A DNA stretch of 64,000 nt from Archivesica marissinica (GCA_014843695.1 CM026386.1:15051964-15115963), one strand, 5' to 3'. Counted from the stretch's first letter, positions 37,165-48,013 are shown. Notes: a model not told the origin generated them from the sequence alone. Numbers and translations: made by a program.

Positions 37165-37453
37165 CAGACGGATATGTAGGCCAGTGGTTGAAACGCTGGC
37201 CTGGTAATCCAGTGATCGCAGATTCGATCCCCAGTCTGACCCTAATAAAATTAAGTCTTTCAGATGGAACTTTAAACCGAGGTCTCGTGTCGGTGCTGTA
37301 AACCGTGCACGTAAATGAACCAGAGGAGACTCTGGAATGGGTCTCTGTCTGTACCATTGCACTATCCGCCACACAATCTAAAATAACTGATATCTTCAGG
37401 AGGCGTCGCTCATATGGGCAACCGGTAGCGACGATAAATAAACGTAAAACACA
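37165..37453 (+). mobile_element. SINE-2, copy 4 (full length)
   Basis: The most complete copy: a tRNA-like head from 37167 (gacggatatgtaggccagtg), B box GATTCGATCCC, then the full body through 'ctctggaatgggtctctgtc', ending in 'gtagcgacgataaataaacg'. Minus-strand open frames over this SINE are artefacts. Confidence 0.92.
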
Positions 37454-38044
37454 CAGTTGTCAAGTTGGCTGTTATTCTAATATGAGACTAGGTTTAAACC
37501 ACAGCTGTATGGGTGAGTCGTACATCATTTTGACAACTGTCAGTGCACCTTATATATCGCAATTTCATAAATCGCATTTTTTACACACTTCTAGGAAAGC
37601 TTGACAATTAATCACACTCGTGAAACATGTTTTGAAATATGCAGCACGTCTAGTAAATAAAGAGCAACGAACTGACTAACTCCTGTTCGTGTTCCAAAGT
37701 GAGACAAGATCATTAGTGGCGAGAAATTTATGGGGCGAAACAAATAAAACATATAAGCACATTAGGAATATTTATTATTAGTGATTAATGTTTTATTCTA
37801 ATGCTGTTCTGATTTATGGTGACGTGAACTACGGACGGCTGTTATAAAAGGAAACCCCCTCTTTGAACGTTACCATTCTTATTTGTTTTTTCGTGATTTC
37901 TGCATGCCCGGATTTTTTGAGATGTTTTCAAATTATATATAATCAGTGTGCTAAATAGAAATAAATAGCTATTTATTTATTTATTTATTTATTCGGTTTT
38001 TATATTTAATTTTAAATCATACATTAGCCAATTTTAGGACGGAA
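37454..38044 (+). other. Upstream region of secreted-protein gene
   Basis: Should hold the promoter and 5' UTR of the gene starting at 38045. There is a (TTTA)n-like run at 37970-37995. I see no TATA box or initiator that I can defend. Confidence 0.4.
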
Positions 38045-38150
38045 ATGTTGTGTGTTTTGGGGCATTTATTTGCGATATGTCTTCTGGTGCATCTGGGTAG
38101 AGCAGGTATCATAATTGGTGGGAGCCCGGCGGTCCAAGCAGGAAATGACA
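38045..38150 (+). CDS. Predicted secreted protein, exon 1 (signal peptide)
   Basis: First of five coding exons of a 265-residue protein, not recognised by name. ATG has a G at -3. Residues 1-35 give M-L-C-V-L-G-H-L-F-A-I-C-L-L-V-H-L-G-R-A, a textbook signal peptide with likely cleavage after Ala20 (or Ala32). The donor is gtaagt and the exon ends in phase 1; its A joins TT at 40084 to make Ile36. All five exons then keep one open frame with consistent phases (1, 0, 2, 1), which is strong evidence for a real gene. The product has an acidic N-terminal part (exon 2), a likely beta-rich middle with one N-glycosylation site (exon 3), a Gly/Trp/Cys segment (exon 4) and a basic tail (exon 5). I have only a vague memory of similar uncharacterised secreted bivalve proteins; no function is claimed. 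Confidence 0.8.
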
Positions 38151-38330
38151 GTAAGTAGTCGTTGGTTATGGAAATAATTGTTTATAATTTTATTGAATTC
38201 ATCATGATATAATATACAACACAATGTTACAAAAATATAGCATGATAATACAAATGGTTTGGGTCACAAGTTTTAACAACATTAGAAAACGGCTATTATG
38301 GAAATAACGCAAGAATCCCAGACGTATATA

Positions 38331-38488
38331 GTAACACCTGTGTAAAGCAGCCAACAAAGGGAATCTCACAAAGTGGCTGCTTAGCACAGGTGGCTGCTTA
38401 ATAGAGGTCAAATGTATAATAAAACAATATATTGGGAATCTGGAAACTGGCTGCTTAATAGAGGTGACCACTAACATAGGTTTGACTG
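38331..38488 (-). mobile_element. MITE-A, copy 3 (intron 1)
   Basis: Reverse of the 14482 copy: 'gtaaagcagccaacaaaggg' at left and 'ggtttgactg' followed by TA at right. The left terminus is diverged. The open frame 38202-38477 covers it and is not a gene. Confidence 0.78.
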
Positions 38489-38565
38489 TAGTTTAATACG
38501 TAATGAAAATTGTATTTTGTTCTATACATGAAGAAACGACACTTGTGCATAGATGTATCATATAT

Positions 38566-38966
38566 TGAAGGTTTAGATTGTATGTATGTATCTATCAGTA
38601 TCACAAATAATATGAAATATAAGGTTTAGATTGTATGTAAGTATCAGTATCACAAATAATATGAAATATAAGGTTTAGAGTATATGTATGTATCTATCAG
38701 TATCACAAATAATATGAAATATAAGGTTTAGATTGTATGTAAGTATCAGTATCACAAATAATATGAAATATAAGGTTTAGATTGTATGTAAGTATCAGTA
38801 TCACAAATAATATGAAATATAAGGTTTAGATTGTATGTAAGTATCAGTATCACAAATAATATGAAATATAAGGTTTAGATTGTATGTAAGTATCAGTATC
38901 ACAAATAATATGAAATATAAGGTTTAGATTGTATGTAAGTATCAGTATCACAAATAATATGAAATT
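38566..38966. repeat. 49-bp tandem array (intron 1)
   Basis: About eight units of 'ataaggtttagattgtatgt' + 'aagtatcagtatcacaaata' + 'atatgaaat'. Two units carry an extra 'gtatctatcag' stretch. Confidence 0.93.
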
Positions 38967-38997
38967 ATACATTGCCTTTACATAAATGTGGATTTTG

Positions 38998-39100
38998 TCT
39001 GTCCGATTAATGAAGCGGTTAGCAGACACACATCTCAACAATGCAAACCGGGGTCGATCCACGGACCGAGAAGTATGTGAGACGACCTCATCCGCCTCCA
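38998..39100 (+). mobile_element. SINE-4-like fragment (intron 1)
   Basis: 'ctgtccgattaatgaagcgg' resembles the head at 48447, with a B-box-like 'ggggtcgatccacgg' about 60 bases on. Diverged and short. Confidence 0.5.
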
Positions 39101-39635
39101 TAGATAGTACATTTGTATTTTTAGAACAATCAACTACATTGTAGTTTGTTTATTTATTGTCCGAATTTCATAACAATGTCGTATAGTATCGCTATTCAGT
39201 ATTTTACAGAGTACATCCTTAATTATTTGTTTGTCCCATTAATTCGTTACTGTAATATTTATGTTTAGAAAAGTGAGCTCCATGTTACCGCATCAACCAC
39301 ACAAACATAGCATACGGCTCAATTCCGCAACTAAAATTTCATTCGAGATTGAAAATGGCGTCATTTCAGATTCAAGAACGCTTGGAATTGCGATAAAGTC
39401 CAAGGACCGGGAATTTAAACGCGAAATAATAAGCTGGTTCAGTGATTTCATATCTCCCCCACTGGAGTAGGCGGGTTACCTGTTAACAAACCGGAAATGT
39501 ACGATGTTCGAGCATGGTGCGAATCTTAGGATCGATTCCCTATTAAATGTACAATATATAATTTGAGGACATACCTCCACCACGCTGTGATCCAGATCCG
39601 GAATATCACCAAAAGTTAATGGGTTGGTCCTAGGT

Positions 39636-39779
39636 TTATATAAAGTTATTTTAGCTCGATTGCGAAACAAGTTCTTACAACTTATATTAATCACCACCGA
39701 GACCTCATTCCTGATGGAATCCATCGCCATGAGGGAGAGAGAAGAGGCAATATGGAATTTAAATGCCTTGCCTAAGGAT
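39636..39779 (-). mobile_element. SINE-3, copy 3, 5'-truncated (intron 1)
   Basis: Reverse copy with tail and body only, ending at 'aaatgccttgcctaaggatt'. The flanks TTGGTCCTAGG at about 39625-39635 and 39780-39790 form an 11-bp target duplication, so this is a truncated insertion rather than a decayed full copy. Confidence 0.85.
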
Positions 39780-39897
39780 TGGTCCTAGGCCCGTGGTAGA
39801 CGTTCCTAATGAAAACAACAGCATCGTGAACAGTGTTTGCGTGATCCTGCTAACATAGTCAAACAAAGGAAACCGGTGAGAAAATATAACCTTCTGA

Positions 39898-40046
39898 CGG
39901 AGGTAGCACAAGGATAAATGGTTGTCGGTAACCAGGATGAATGGTGGTCGGTAGCCAGGATGAATGGTGGTCGGTAACCAGGATGAATGGTGGTCGATAA
40001 CCAGGTTGAATGGTGGTCGGTAACCAGGATGAATGGTGGTCGGTGG
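39898..40046. repeat. 23-bp tandem array (intron 1, near exon 2)
   Basis: About six units of 'ggatgaatggtggtcggtaacca', ending about 35 bases before the exon 2 acceptor. The minus-strand open frame covering it (P-P-F-x-L-V-x-x repeats) is an artefact. Confidence 0.93.
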
Positions 40047-40083
40047 TATATACATGTATCTTAAATCAATGTTGTATTTGCAG

Positions 40084-40253
40084 TTTATAATGAGGACGAT
40101 TGGGAGTCGGTATACAGAGTGTACCAAGGCGACGACTGGGACTCGCATGACGACTACCTGAGCCAGGAACGGACAGCCAGATTCGGTGACGAGGACGACT
40201 CCCAGTTCCGAAGCTGGAAGCTAGACCAGTGGAATCATAATAAAATTGAGAAG
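40084..40253 (+). CDS. Predicted secreted protein, exon 2 (acidic)
   Basis: The acceptor is ttgtatttgcag; donor gtcaga after A-A-G. Codes Ile36 (split) and residues 37-92, Y-N-E-D-D-W-E-S-V-Y-R-V-Y-Q-G-D-D-W-D-S at the start and W-N-H-N-K-I-E-K at the end. Very rich in Asp/Glu with two D-D-W motifs spaced 12 residues apart. No cysteine. Being open for the whole exon in the frame set by exon 1, and joining in frame to exon 3 (I-E-K|V-R-V), supports it strongly. The donor is GT-C, weaker than the others. Confidence 0.82.
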
Positions 40254-40477
40254 GTCAGAAAATAGATGATGATGCGCAATGTGACAAAATGGTCAATTAG
40301 TCAATTAGACCTTTTGAACTAATAATGATAGATTCGTGTCATTGATTTGTTTGTTTTGTGGGTTTAAATTTGCACCAATTACTTAGGTCAAATGGTAACT
40401 CTCCAACTAGTATGTGGTGGAGGAATACCCGGTGCCCCTCTGAGCAGACTTCCAGGCACGGATAGAACCACACGTTC

Positions 40478-40528
40478 GCTCATATGGGTAAAACCGGTAG
40501 CGACGATAAATAAACGTAAATCACACAA
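40478..40528 (+). mobile_element. SINE-2 3'-end fragment (intron 2)
   Basis: Only the conserved 3' block is present: 'cgctcatatgggtaaaaccg' followed by 'gtagcgacgataaataaacg'. Confidence 0.7.
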
Positions 40529-40744
40529 TAATAATATGATCGAATGCATATATTTACAAATATCAAATTATCATTCGACACTAGTACTGTTGAGACAACA
40601 CTACCTACGAAATAACGTGCCCCCATGTCCAGTGTGACAGTCGTTCGTTACTTGCATCCACTCTATATGCTTTCAGTTATCGGCGCCCCCTGGTTTTAAA
40701 ATCGGTAGCTGTGTCCAAACGTATACAATTTATTTTGTGTTTTC

Positions 40745-40988
40745 AAGGATAGTGCAATATACAGAAAACGCTCCAATACCAGAAGCATTGCTGGTTCTTT
40801 CACATGTCTGGTGTATAGCACCGATACATGAAACATCGATCTATAGTCCAATCTACGCTCCAAGTACAGAAGCATTGCCGGTTCTTCCACATGTCTGGTG
40901 TATAGCACCGATACATGATACATCGATCTATAGTCCAATATACGCTCCAAGTCCAGACGCATTGCTGGTTCTTTCACACGTCTGGTGT
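40745..40988 (-). repeat. Tandem SINE-2 pieces, left of TIR element
   Basis: About 2.3 copies of a ~108-bp unit made from a SINE-2 body (ggatagtgcaatatacag, ggttctttcacatgtctggt, gtatagcaccgatacatga). The same sequence resumes at 42736 (gcaccgatacatgaaacatc), so the 1.74-kb element between them interrupted this repeat. Confidence 0.78.
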
Positions 40989-42729
40989 TCTCACTTTCCC
41001 CACTTTATAGATTCCAGGTAAAGAAGTAGGGATTTTGTAAGTGGGGAAAGTGAGACGTCTTTGTTATGGTTAACAATGGACTTAATTGGTGATAATTGAC
41101 CAAATTTGGTATTCTGTACTGCGAAAAGTTTGTAACCACAAATTGAATGGTGTTTTAAATTGATAAAAGTAACATAGGATTGTGTTTTAATAAACTTTTA
41201 TTACATACATTTGACCAATAAAGAGGATACACATGCTTATTGTTTTGTGTTCCTTCACCATATATTATTTAATAAGCACATTTAGCGACTTAGTAGCACA
41301 TATAAATGTCACATTTATTTTCATGGAGAAATAATGAGTGTTCAGCAGACAAAATCCTCAAATTGTTGGTCATACACAATATTGTTCATGGTCCTAGCTT
41401 GGTGAGATGTGATGCTGCGTCGGCGTACTCCATGACATCTACTTCCCCAGACTCGAGCCTCTGCTTCAGGTGGCCCAATCTCTCCTCGATGACCCGGTAC
41501 AGCCGCTTCTTTGGTCGCCGCTTTTTCTGGAATAGTTCCATGACTTTGTAGACGTTGGGGTGCGGGTGGGTGAGAAGTCCGTTGACCTTGTTGTGCCAAC
41601 CTTCAACATGATTTGTAGTACGTGGCCCATCGTTGTCGTAGTGGTTCCACATCGGCATGTCACCTTCTACCCATTGCTCAGTGACATAGTCTTTGAACCT
41701 GACAACAGGCGTTGAGTCATCGTCGTTGCTTTCCAGGGCATGGAACTAAACATCCTCCACCAATGGCATCGGTACAAGTGGCAACACACCGGCTCTACGA
41801 GCTAACGTGCGGAAGGCATCATTATCGCGAAACTCAGTCGCAAGTCCACACGCTTGAACTTTTCTCCACACGCACTGTGAGTAGTGAAAGTAACACCCTT
41901 TCAAAGTTTACCTTAGTTGGAATATCATCCTTTAAGTTGATTTTCGCCGTACAATCTTTGTTCACGCACTTCCAATAGCTACGATCTCCCTTGTTATTCT
42001 TCAGGCTGAACAAGTAATCGTTGTGTATCAGGGTCTGACTGCCACGAATATTTTCTATAAAGCGAACTCCAACCTGTACGTTTGCCATTTTGAATGAATG
42101 TGATGTAGTTGAATGTTATGGTTATATTTATATGCTTTAAGTCATGGTATGATTATTACATTGTTTGACTTCATTAAGTGAACAATTGTCATCTTCAAAC
42201 ACATTTTTGTGTTAATTAATTGGTATCTTTAACTGACTACATATTAATCAGATCACTTTAAGTGTCTTTAACTGTCTCTAATCAGCTAGCTAACATATTA
42301 GAAAACAACAACAACAACAATAATTTATTGCATAAAACATAGTCATATGCTTATAGCAAATACACAATATATATGAGTAGACAGTCATGGATTTTCAGAG
42401 AAGTGCTTAACAAATACAAATAATTTTAAATGTGTAATGAAGTTACTTTCTTAGTAAATTTGCAGCAAAGTAAATACATGTGGACAGTTTTAATAATAAT
42501 TCTTTTGATTCGGCTGTTAAAAGGTTTGTCAATTTTTGTAACGTAGGCCAGGTATAGTAATATCTTTTAAAATACTTATGTCTTAAGTCAGTATATTAAC
42601 AAACGTGGTTCAGTTATTTCAGTTTCACAGTATACCTTACTTACAGGTAAATGAAAGGTGTGAACATTGAAAGTGGGGAAAGTGAGACAGTCTGCACTGG
42701 CCAAAAATCAAAAAGTGGGGAAAGTGAGA
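40989..42729. mobile_element. 1.74-kb TIR element with MULE relic (intron 2)
   Basis: The outer ends TCTCACTTTCCCCAC (40989) and GTGGGGAAAGTGAGA (ending 42729) are inverted copies. A further copy of the motif lies near each end (41040-41055, 42673-42687). Inside, on the minus strand, is a broken FLYWCH/transposase relic. SINE-2-derived sequence flanks both sides. No clean 8-10-bp target duplication was found by eye. Confidence 0.68.
41386..42088 (-). pseudogene. FLYWCH/MULE-type transposase relic
   Basis: Reading leftwards from 42088: a FLYWCH-like zinc finger start (59 codons, 42088-41912), with F-I-E-N-I-R-G-S-Q-T-L, Y-L-F-S-L and the pair W-K-C-V-N-K-D-C. A 37-base gap with GT-AG ends follows (41911-41875). 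Then comes C-V-W-R-K-V-Q-A-C-G-L-A-T-E-F, L-P-L-V-P, V-E-D-V-stop-F-H-A-L-E-S and P-R-T-T-N-H-V-E-G-W-H-N-K-V-N, ending at TGA 41386-41388. These are the two ends of the FLYWCH-MULE protein type. The finger's histidines and the whole catalytic middle (a few hundred residues) are missing. There is an in-frame TAG at 41746-41748 where Trp is expected. Non-functional. Confidence 0.8.
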
Positions 42730-42878
42730 TACAACCGCACCGATACATGAAACATCGATCTATAGTCCAATCTGAAAGACTGTTCATATTATTAGGGTCA
42801 GACAATGGACCGAACCTGCGATCCCTGGATTCGCAGTCCAACTTGTTAACCATTGGACCAATGACTCGCCTGCCGATA
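42730..42878 (-). mobile_element. SINE-2, right part of split copy (intron 2)
   Basis: The continuation 'gcaccgatacatgaaacatc', then 'ctgaaagactgttcatatta', 'gggtcagacaatgg' and the head with its B box (ccgaacctgcgatccctgg). The head is mutated in the anticodon arm. Confidence 0.75.
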
Positions 42879-43064
42879 GTATTCCATTATATACATATAT
42901 ACACTTCAATTTGATACCAAGCAAACGCGTGGCCGAGCCGTTACGGTCATTGACTTCAAATACCGTGCCCATCATCGCTGCATGTTCGAATCACACTGGG
43001 AGTGTCGAATTATTTCATATGAGAAAACAACCCAGCTGGCTTTCGGAAGATCGGTGGTTCTATC

Positions 43065-43365
43065 CGTGTGGGGTTTTTTTACGTTTCTTTATCGTCGCTA
43101 CCGGTTGCCCATATGAGCGACGCCTCCCGAAGAGATTAGTCATTTTAGATTTTTGGAGGATAGTGCAATGATACAGAGAGAGACCCATTCCAGAGTATCC
43201 TCTGGTTCTTTTACGTGCAAGGTGTAAACCACCGACACGAGATCTCGGTTTAATAACGTCCCATCTGAAAGACTGTTAATTTTATTAGGGTCAGACGGGG
43301 GGATCGAACCTGCGATCCTTGGATTACCAGTCCAGCGTGTTACAACTGGACTACAGATCCGTTTG
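43065..43365 (-). mobile_element. SINE-2, copy 5 (intron 2)
   Basis: Full reverse copy: tail 'tttacgtttctttatcgtcg' near 43078 through to 'ggactacagatccgtttgta' at about 43350-43369. It ends about 105 bases before exon 3. Confidence 0.92.
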
Positions 43366-43469
43366 TAATGCTGTTTGATATGTAATCCTACTTATATACT
43401 TACATAGACGAATACTATAACAGTTTATCTACCAATAATGGCCAGAAATCACGGTTCGTCTACTTGCAG

Positions 43470-43642
43470 GTGCGTGTCGAGTTGTATGACGACGGCGATG
43501 AGGTAGCAGAGTTTGTGTTTGAAGGCGGTATATCTCAAAATTTGACGAGTTTCTTCAATCCCAGAAATCTCCGCCAGTCAACTTATATTGATATACCAGT
43601 AGACGGGACACCGTTTCCGGGAGATGACTTTAGTTTTGACGG
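43470..43642 (+). CDS. Predicted secreted protein, exon 3
   Basis: The acceptor is ctacttgcag and the donor gtgagt. Phase 0 in, phase 2 out (GG, completed by T at 48014 to Gly150). Residues 93-149: V-R-V-E-L-Y-D-D-G-D-E-V-A-E-F-V-F-E-G-G, then an N-glycosylation sequon N116-L-T, then a Phe/Asp-rich end. The alternation of charged and hydrophobic residues suggests beta strands. No cysteine. Its open frame extends only a few codons past the donor. Confidence 0.83.
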
Positions 43643-43644
43643 GT

Positions 43645-44410
43645 GAGTGCGAACTTCCGTGTTATAATATGGGTTATCCGGTAGTAACGTACCGTATGCT
43701 ACGGTAAATAGTTCGCAAGCGGACGAGCTAGCATGCAGCTATTGTATAGCAGTTGTCTGTTGGTTTGTATTGAACCATGCACGGCCATCTTTTAAATATA
43801 AAGTGTGCAGTTGTGGGCGGAGACAAGCTGGCTCACATTTGATGTAGGAAGACGAACGGGCTGAATTATATTTGCTATCATTAGACAACGGGTATTACTT
43901 GTATCTGAAATTGCCATACGACAAGTAGAGTTTGAAAGATTTGTTGAGTCAAATCTGACGTCGTAAGACAACGGGTTGAAATCGATGTCGTAGTACAAGG
44001 GGATACACGACTTGATATCGTAAGGTTTTGAAAACGGACTCAAAAGGCACGTGTGGTCGTATTATGAGTGCGTAGTAAAACTATGTCGTATTTAATTTGT
44101 TAAATGTCGGTACGTCGTATTTGAGGTCGTAAGACAACGGGGTGTATTCGTAGTTCGTACCAGAAATATATCATATTTGCAGTTGTAATGTCGCATTTAA
44201 GCCGAAATACAAACAATGTAATATTTGACGTTGTACGTTGATTCGTATTTGAGTGCGAATACAAGCGGGTCGTATTTGAGTTCGCAAGAAAAGTAATGTC
44301 GAATTTGAGGTCGTAGCTGCAACAGTAAACCACATTATTTAGCAACATCGAATTGCCTAAGGTTGCATGGTAATTTCGCCTCCATAAATTCCCTAGCAAG
44401 TTAACAGGTG
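43645..44410. repeat. Degenerate ~30-bp repeats (intron 3)
   Basis: From about 43840 to 44320 there are many diverged units of the type 'gtcgtatttgaggtcgtaag' + 'acaacggg'. They are too decayed to count reliably. Minus-strand open frames here (43792-44043, 44100-44399) follow the repeat and are not genes. Confidence 0.6.
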
Positions 44411-44472
44411 ATAATACCCCCTGTACTATAATAATTATACTATAGTACTATAGTACACGGGGGTATTATCAT
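44411..44472. repeat. 62-bp palindrome (intron 3)
   Basis: The sequence from 'gataataccccctgtactat' to 'atagtacacgggggtattatc' folds on itself almost completely, with a centre rich in 'tatagtactatag'. Possibly a tiny foldback element; it abuts MITE-A copy 4. Confidence 0.85.
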
Positions 44473-44477
44473 AAATA

Positions 44478-44654
44478 CAGTCAAACATGTGTTAGAGGTC
44501 ACCTCCATTAAGCAGCCAACCTGTATTAAGCAGCCAATTTCCAGATTCCCAATCGGTAGTTTTATTATATATTTGACCTCTATTAAGCAGCCACCTATGC
44601 TAAGCAGCCACTTTCTCTGACTCCCTTGGCTGGCTGCTAAGACAGGTTTGACTG
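44478..44654. mobile_element. MITE-A, copy 4 (intron 3)
   Basis: Starts cagtcaaacatgtgttagag after TA and ends ggctgctaagacaggtttgactg. The interior is colinear with the copy at 14482. Confidence 0.87.
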
Positions 44655-44860
44655 TGTGTGTATTATTTGTATATTAGACACATTCATGTTGGTGTACGGT
44701 CATTTCGATGCCAACATTCCATTTGTGTAGATATATGGGGGAAATCTCCTCAGGTGGGGGGGGGGGGTCCGGAGGGTTATGTTCTCCTTTTGTGTGGCCT
44801 AGGTCCACGCAGAGTGCCTGTGGTCATGGTAGGATTGCCATTATGTTATCTATAAAAACT

Positions 44861-45506
44861 GTAGAGTGGTGGAACCTATGCTCGGCGTATTCCTATGCTC
44901 GGCGTATTTTCCATTTCCATCCGTATTTAAAATATTGATATAGTTCTAGGCTAATTTTGCCGACAGAGCTGAAGCATGGTTCAATAGCATTCCGTTACGT
45001 GTATCGGTAGGCTAATGCAACGGTCACGTGACTGGTCCAGCATACGAATATAAACAAGCAAATCATTGGGAGAATATTTCCACCGAAACTGTTACGGTGT
45101 ATGAGCAATTCGGATAGCTATCCGAATTTAAAAGATCTACACCTAACCCGAAAAATAGTTTCTATACCATTTCTGAATAAGACCAATAAGTGTTTTTATT
45201 CAATGATGTACTATATCAAAATAAGATATTCAACAAAGTATGGTGGATAAATAAAAAATAACAAGTACGCCGTGCATAGGTGCCCTGAAGTCTTCAGTTC
45301 CCCATATAAACGGGTGCTGACCGACAGCGTTGCAATATCTGTATTGAGCACCAAGGTCACGTGATGAAGCTAAAACTGTCAACACGAGTGTTTTGAAAGT
45401 TGTTTTCACGACTTAGGAAAATAATAATATACGGCAAGTGCAATTAACATTTTATACTGGTCATTATATGTGGGATTTACGCCGAGCTTAGGTTCCACCA
45501 CTCTAC
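44861..45506. mobile_element. 646-bp element with ~28-bp TIRs (intron 3)
   Basis: The left end 'gtagagtggtggaacctatg' + 'ctcggcgta' and the right end, its reverse complement, differ at one position. Inside there is no coding sequence. Duplication of 'tatgctcggcgtatt' occurs next to the left end. Superfamily not assigned. Confidence 0.8.
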
Positions 45507-45543
45507 TGCTGGATGTATAGTTCAAAATATACACCCATATGAC

Positions 45544-45650
45544 AACACTGATTCACAGAATGACTGACAAGAGTAAAGACATGAACTATGGCTACAATTA
45601 TTCACAGAATGACTGACAAGAGTAAAAACATGAACTATGACAACTGATGA
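45544..45650. repeat. Two-copy tandem duplication (intron 3)
   Basis: A ~56-bp block containing 'attcacagaatgactgacaa' and 'gagtaaa(g/a)acatgaactatg' occurs twice. Confidence 0.85.
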
Positions 45651-45852
45651 GTATACAGTCTCGTAAATGTCATTAATTCTGCGGGTTTTTGTTTCGCTTG
45701 TTTATTCATTTATTGTATTACAAGTGTATTCAGTTGACGCTAATTAAATAAACACACTAAATAATCTTTAGTCACCGACAATTAATATACCTTCACAGAT
45801 TATTGTCGCAACGCCACAGCGGTCTGAAGCACAGGAACCGCCCACAAGGTGT

Positions 45853-46075
45853 TTAGTTTATACACATTTATTTGAGCTCGATTGCGAAGCATGTTATTAT
45901 AATATTAGTTAAATCGCTCTCCGATACCTCATTCTTCATTTAATACATCGCCATGATGGAGAGAGAAGGGGCAATGTGGAAGTTAAATGCCTTGCCTAAG
46001 GGTACAATCGAAACGGCTTCAGCTTGGCGCGAACTCCGGCCATTTCGCACCTGAAGCGAACGTGCTATCACGACT
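45853..46075 (-). mobile_element. SINE-3, copy 4 (intron 3)
   Basis: Reverse copy, more diverged: tail 'gtttatacacatttatttga', body 'gatggagagagaaggggcaa', head 'gtgctatcacgac'. A short deletion removes part of the A box. Confidence 0.82.
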
Positions 46076-46487
46076 TCCCCAATTTGTTTAAGTGGCCTTA
46101 TTCTGATATATGTATAATATACGTGTTTTAAAAGGACGTGTATACATACCTCCTTCGTCAATTGATGAGAGAGAAACATATTAAATCAAACACATGTTTA
46201 ACGAACTGTATGCATGCACGTCGTGTGAAGTATGCCATTCCTAAGAAATACCCTTGGTCCGATCATTAATTGTCTTTCCTGCTTAATTTCGCCCTCCAAC
46301 TTCAGAAACATCACAGATAACAACAATTATTCAATATCGACGTCACTGAACATTCAATACTTCCGTTGTTTATTTCACACAGACGCGATTCAATTCTACT
46401 TTCGATTAGTTAGTCAAACAGTAGGTTATCTGTGATATATCTGATACCGGGTAGTCTGAAGTTGCAGTAGTAATCTGCATACACCCC

Positions 46488-46725
46488 GTGTGATTTACGC
46501 TTATTTATCGTCGCTACCGGTTGCCCATATGAGCGACGCCTCCTGAAGAGATTAGTCATTTTAGATGTTTGGAGGATAGTGCAATGATACAGACAGTGAC
46601 CCATTCCTGAGTCTCCTCTGGTTCTTTTACGTGCACGTTGTAAAGCACCGACACGAGACCTAGGTTTAAAGTCTCATCTGAAAGACTGTTAGTTTTATTA
46701 GTGTCAGACGGGGGATCGAACCAGC
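46488..46725 (-). mobile_element. SINE-2, copy 6 (intron 3)
   Basis: Reverse copy from 'gatttacgcttatttatcgt' to 'gtcagacgggggatcgaacc'; the tRNA head is cut off after the B box. Confidence 0.87.
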
Positions 46726-46729
46726 CAGC

Positions 46730-47400
46730 CATGAATATCTGGAAACGAGGGTAAGCACGGATTGGTTAATTCAATACTGCATAGAGAGATCGACCAATCG
46801 TATTCCAGACTTCCTTCTACGTAACATGGGGATTCCCTACGTAACATGGGAATTCCCTACGTAACTAGATTGCAAATGGCCGATGATTTAAAATGGTATT
46901 CTTATAGTGGCAGTTTTACTAGCCATTCTCCAGGGCTCCAAGTATCGAGAAATGAATTATCTGCAACAATAAATCATCCATGATAGCTCTCTTTGACCAT
47001 TACGGCAACAACATATTATATATTTTGCTGGCTACTTTCTTCATTATCCTAATTTTTTAGTATTCATGAAATTAATTAAATTATTTGTACAAATCTTGTA
47101 TTCAGCCATTTTGTTAGTTACATTGTAGTATATTGGGGATGACAGTAACTAATGTTGTTAAAACGTGTGGCCCAACCCATTTGCTTCAACATATATTGAC
47201 AATCCTTGTACAAACAATGCCACGAATCGTATATTATGCTTACTTCATTTGTCTTGTATTGTACATTTTATATATAGAATGAATGCAATACAATATGATT
47301 ACACTAAACATAAAGTGATACCAAATGGAAGCTCGTTTATTTCTAAAAAGCTAATGTTGTTACCTAGACAGTATTATGCGAGCTGTTTAGGAAGTCGTTG
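46730..47400. other. Intron 3, nothing coding recognised
   Basis: A small triplication of 'ccctacgtaacatggg' lies at 46815-46865. 47145-47210 resembles a diverged copy of the repeat at 4676. Otherwise AT-rich with no supported feature. Confidence 0.45.
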
Positions 47401-47402
47401 AA

Positions 47403-47637
47403 TGGAAGTCGTGATAGCGCAGTGGATGCGCGTTCGCTTCAGGTGCGAAAGATCCGGAGTTCGAGCCCCACTGGAGCCGTTACGATTGTGCCATTAGGCA
47501 AGGCATTTAAATTCCACATCGCCTCTTCTCTCTCCTTCGTGGCGATGGCTTCCATCAGGAATGAGGTCTCGAGAGTGATTAATATAAGTTGAAAGAACTT
47601 GTTTCGCAATCGAGCTAAAATAAATTTGTATAAACTA
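47403..47637 (+). mobile_element. SINE-3, copy 5 (reference copy, intron 3)
   Basis: Forward copy: head 'gtcgtgatagcgcagtggat' (A box TAGCGCAGTGG), B box GAGTTCGAGCCCC, then 'ggcaaggcatttaaattcca', 'tcaggaatgaggtctcgaga', and tail 'gctaaaataaatttgtataa'. The 64-codon open frame over it is an artefact. Confidence 0.92.
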
Positions 47638-47769
47638 ACTTGTATGTATGCGATACATTGTCAACATAATATCTGTTTAGTAGATGTGATGTTCAAGCTG
47701 TATAAGAAACAAGCCAGAATCATTTGTATCAGAAAATCGGTCGTTGCAAATAGGTGCATGACATGCGGT

Positions 47770-47828
47770 TAATATGTTCCCCGTGTGTTCCCTGTTCCCC
47801 GTGTGTTCCCCGTGTGTTCCCCGTGTTC
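47770..47828. repeat. Short tandem repeat (intron 3)
   Basis: About five irregular units of 'gttccccgtgt'. It lies about 190 bases upstream of exon 4. Confidence 0.85.
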
Positions 47829-48013
47829 ACATATGCATTCGGCTCTATCGGTTTGGTGGTCATTATTCGCGAGGTGGTCTTGACTGCGGGTTTGAGTTTG
47901 TATAAGATGCTTAGCCTACACAACGCAGGAACGGATGTACTAAATTCCATAAATGATATATAAGGCCTTGTAGATATCAGTCAGAAATTGACTTGCACAT
48001 TTTTGATTTTCAG

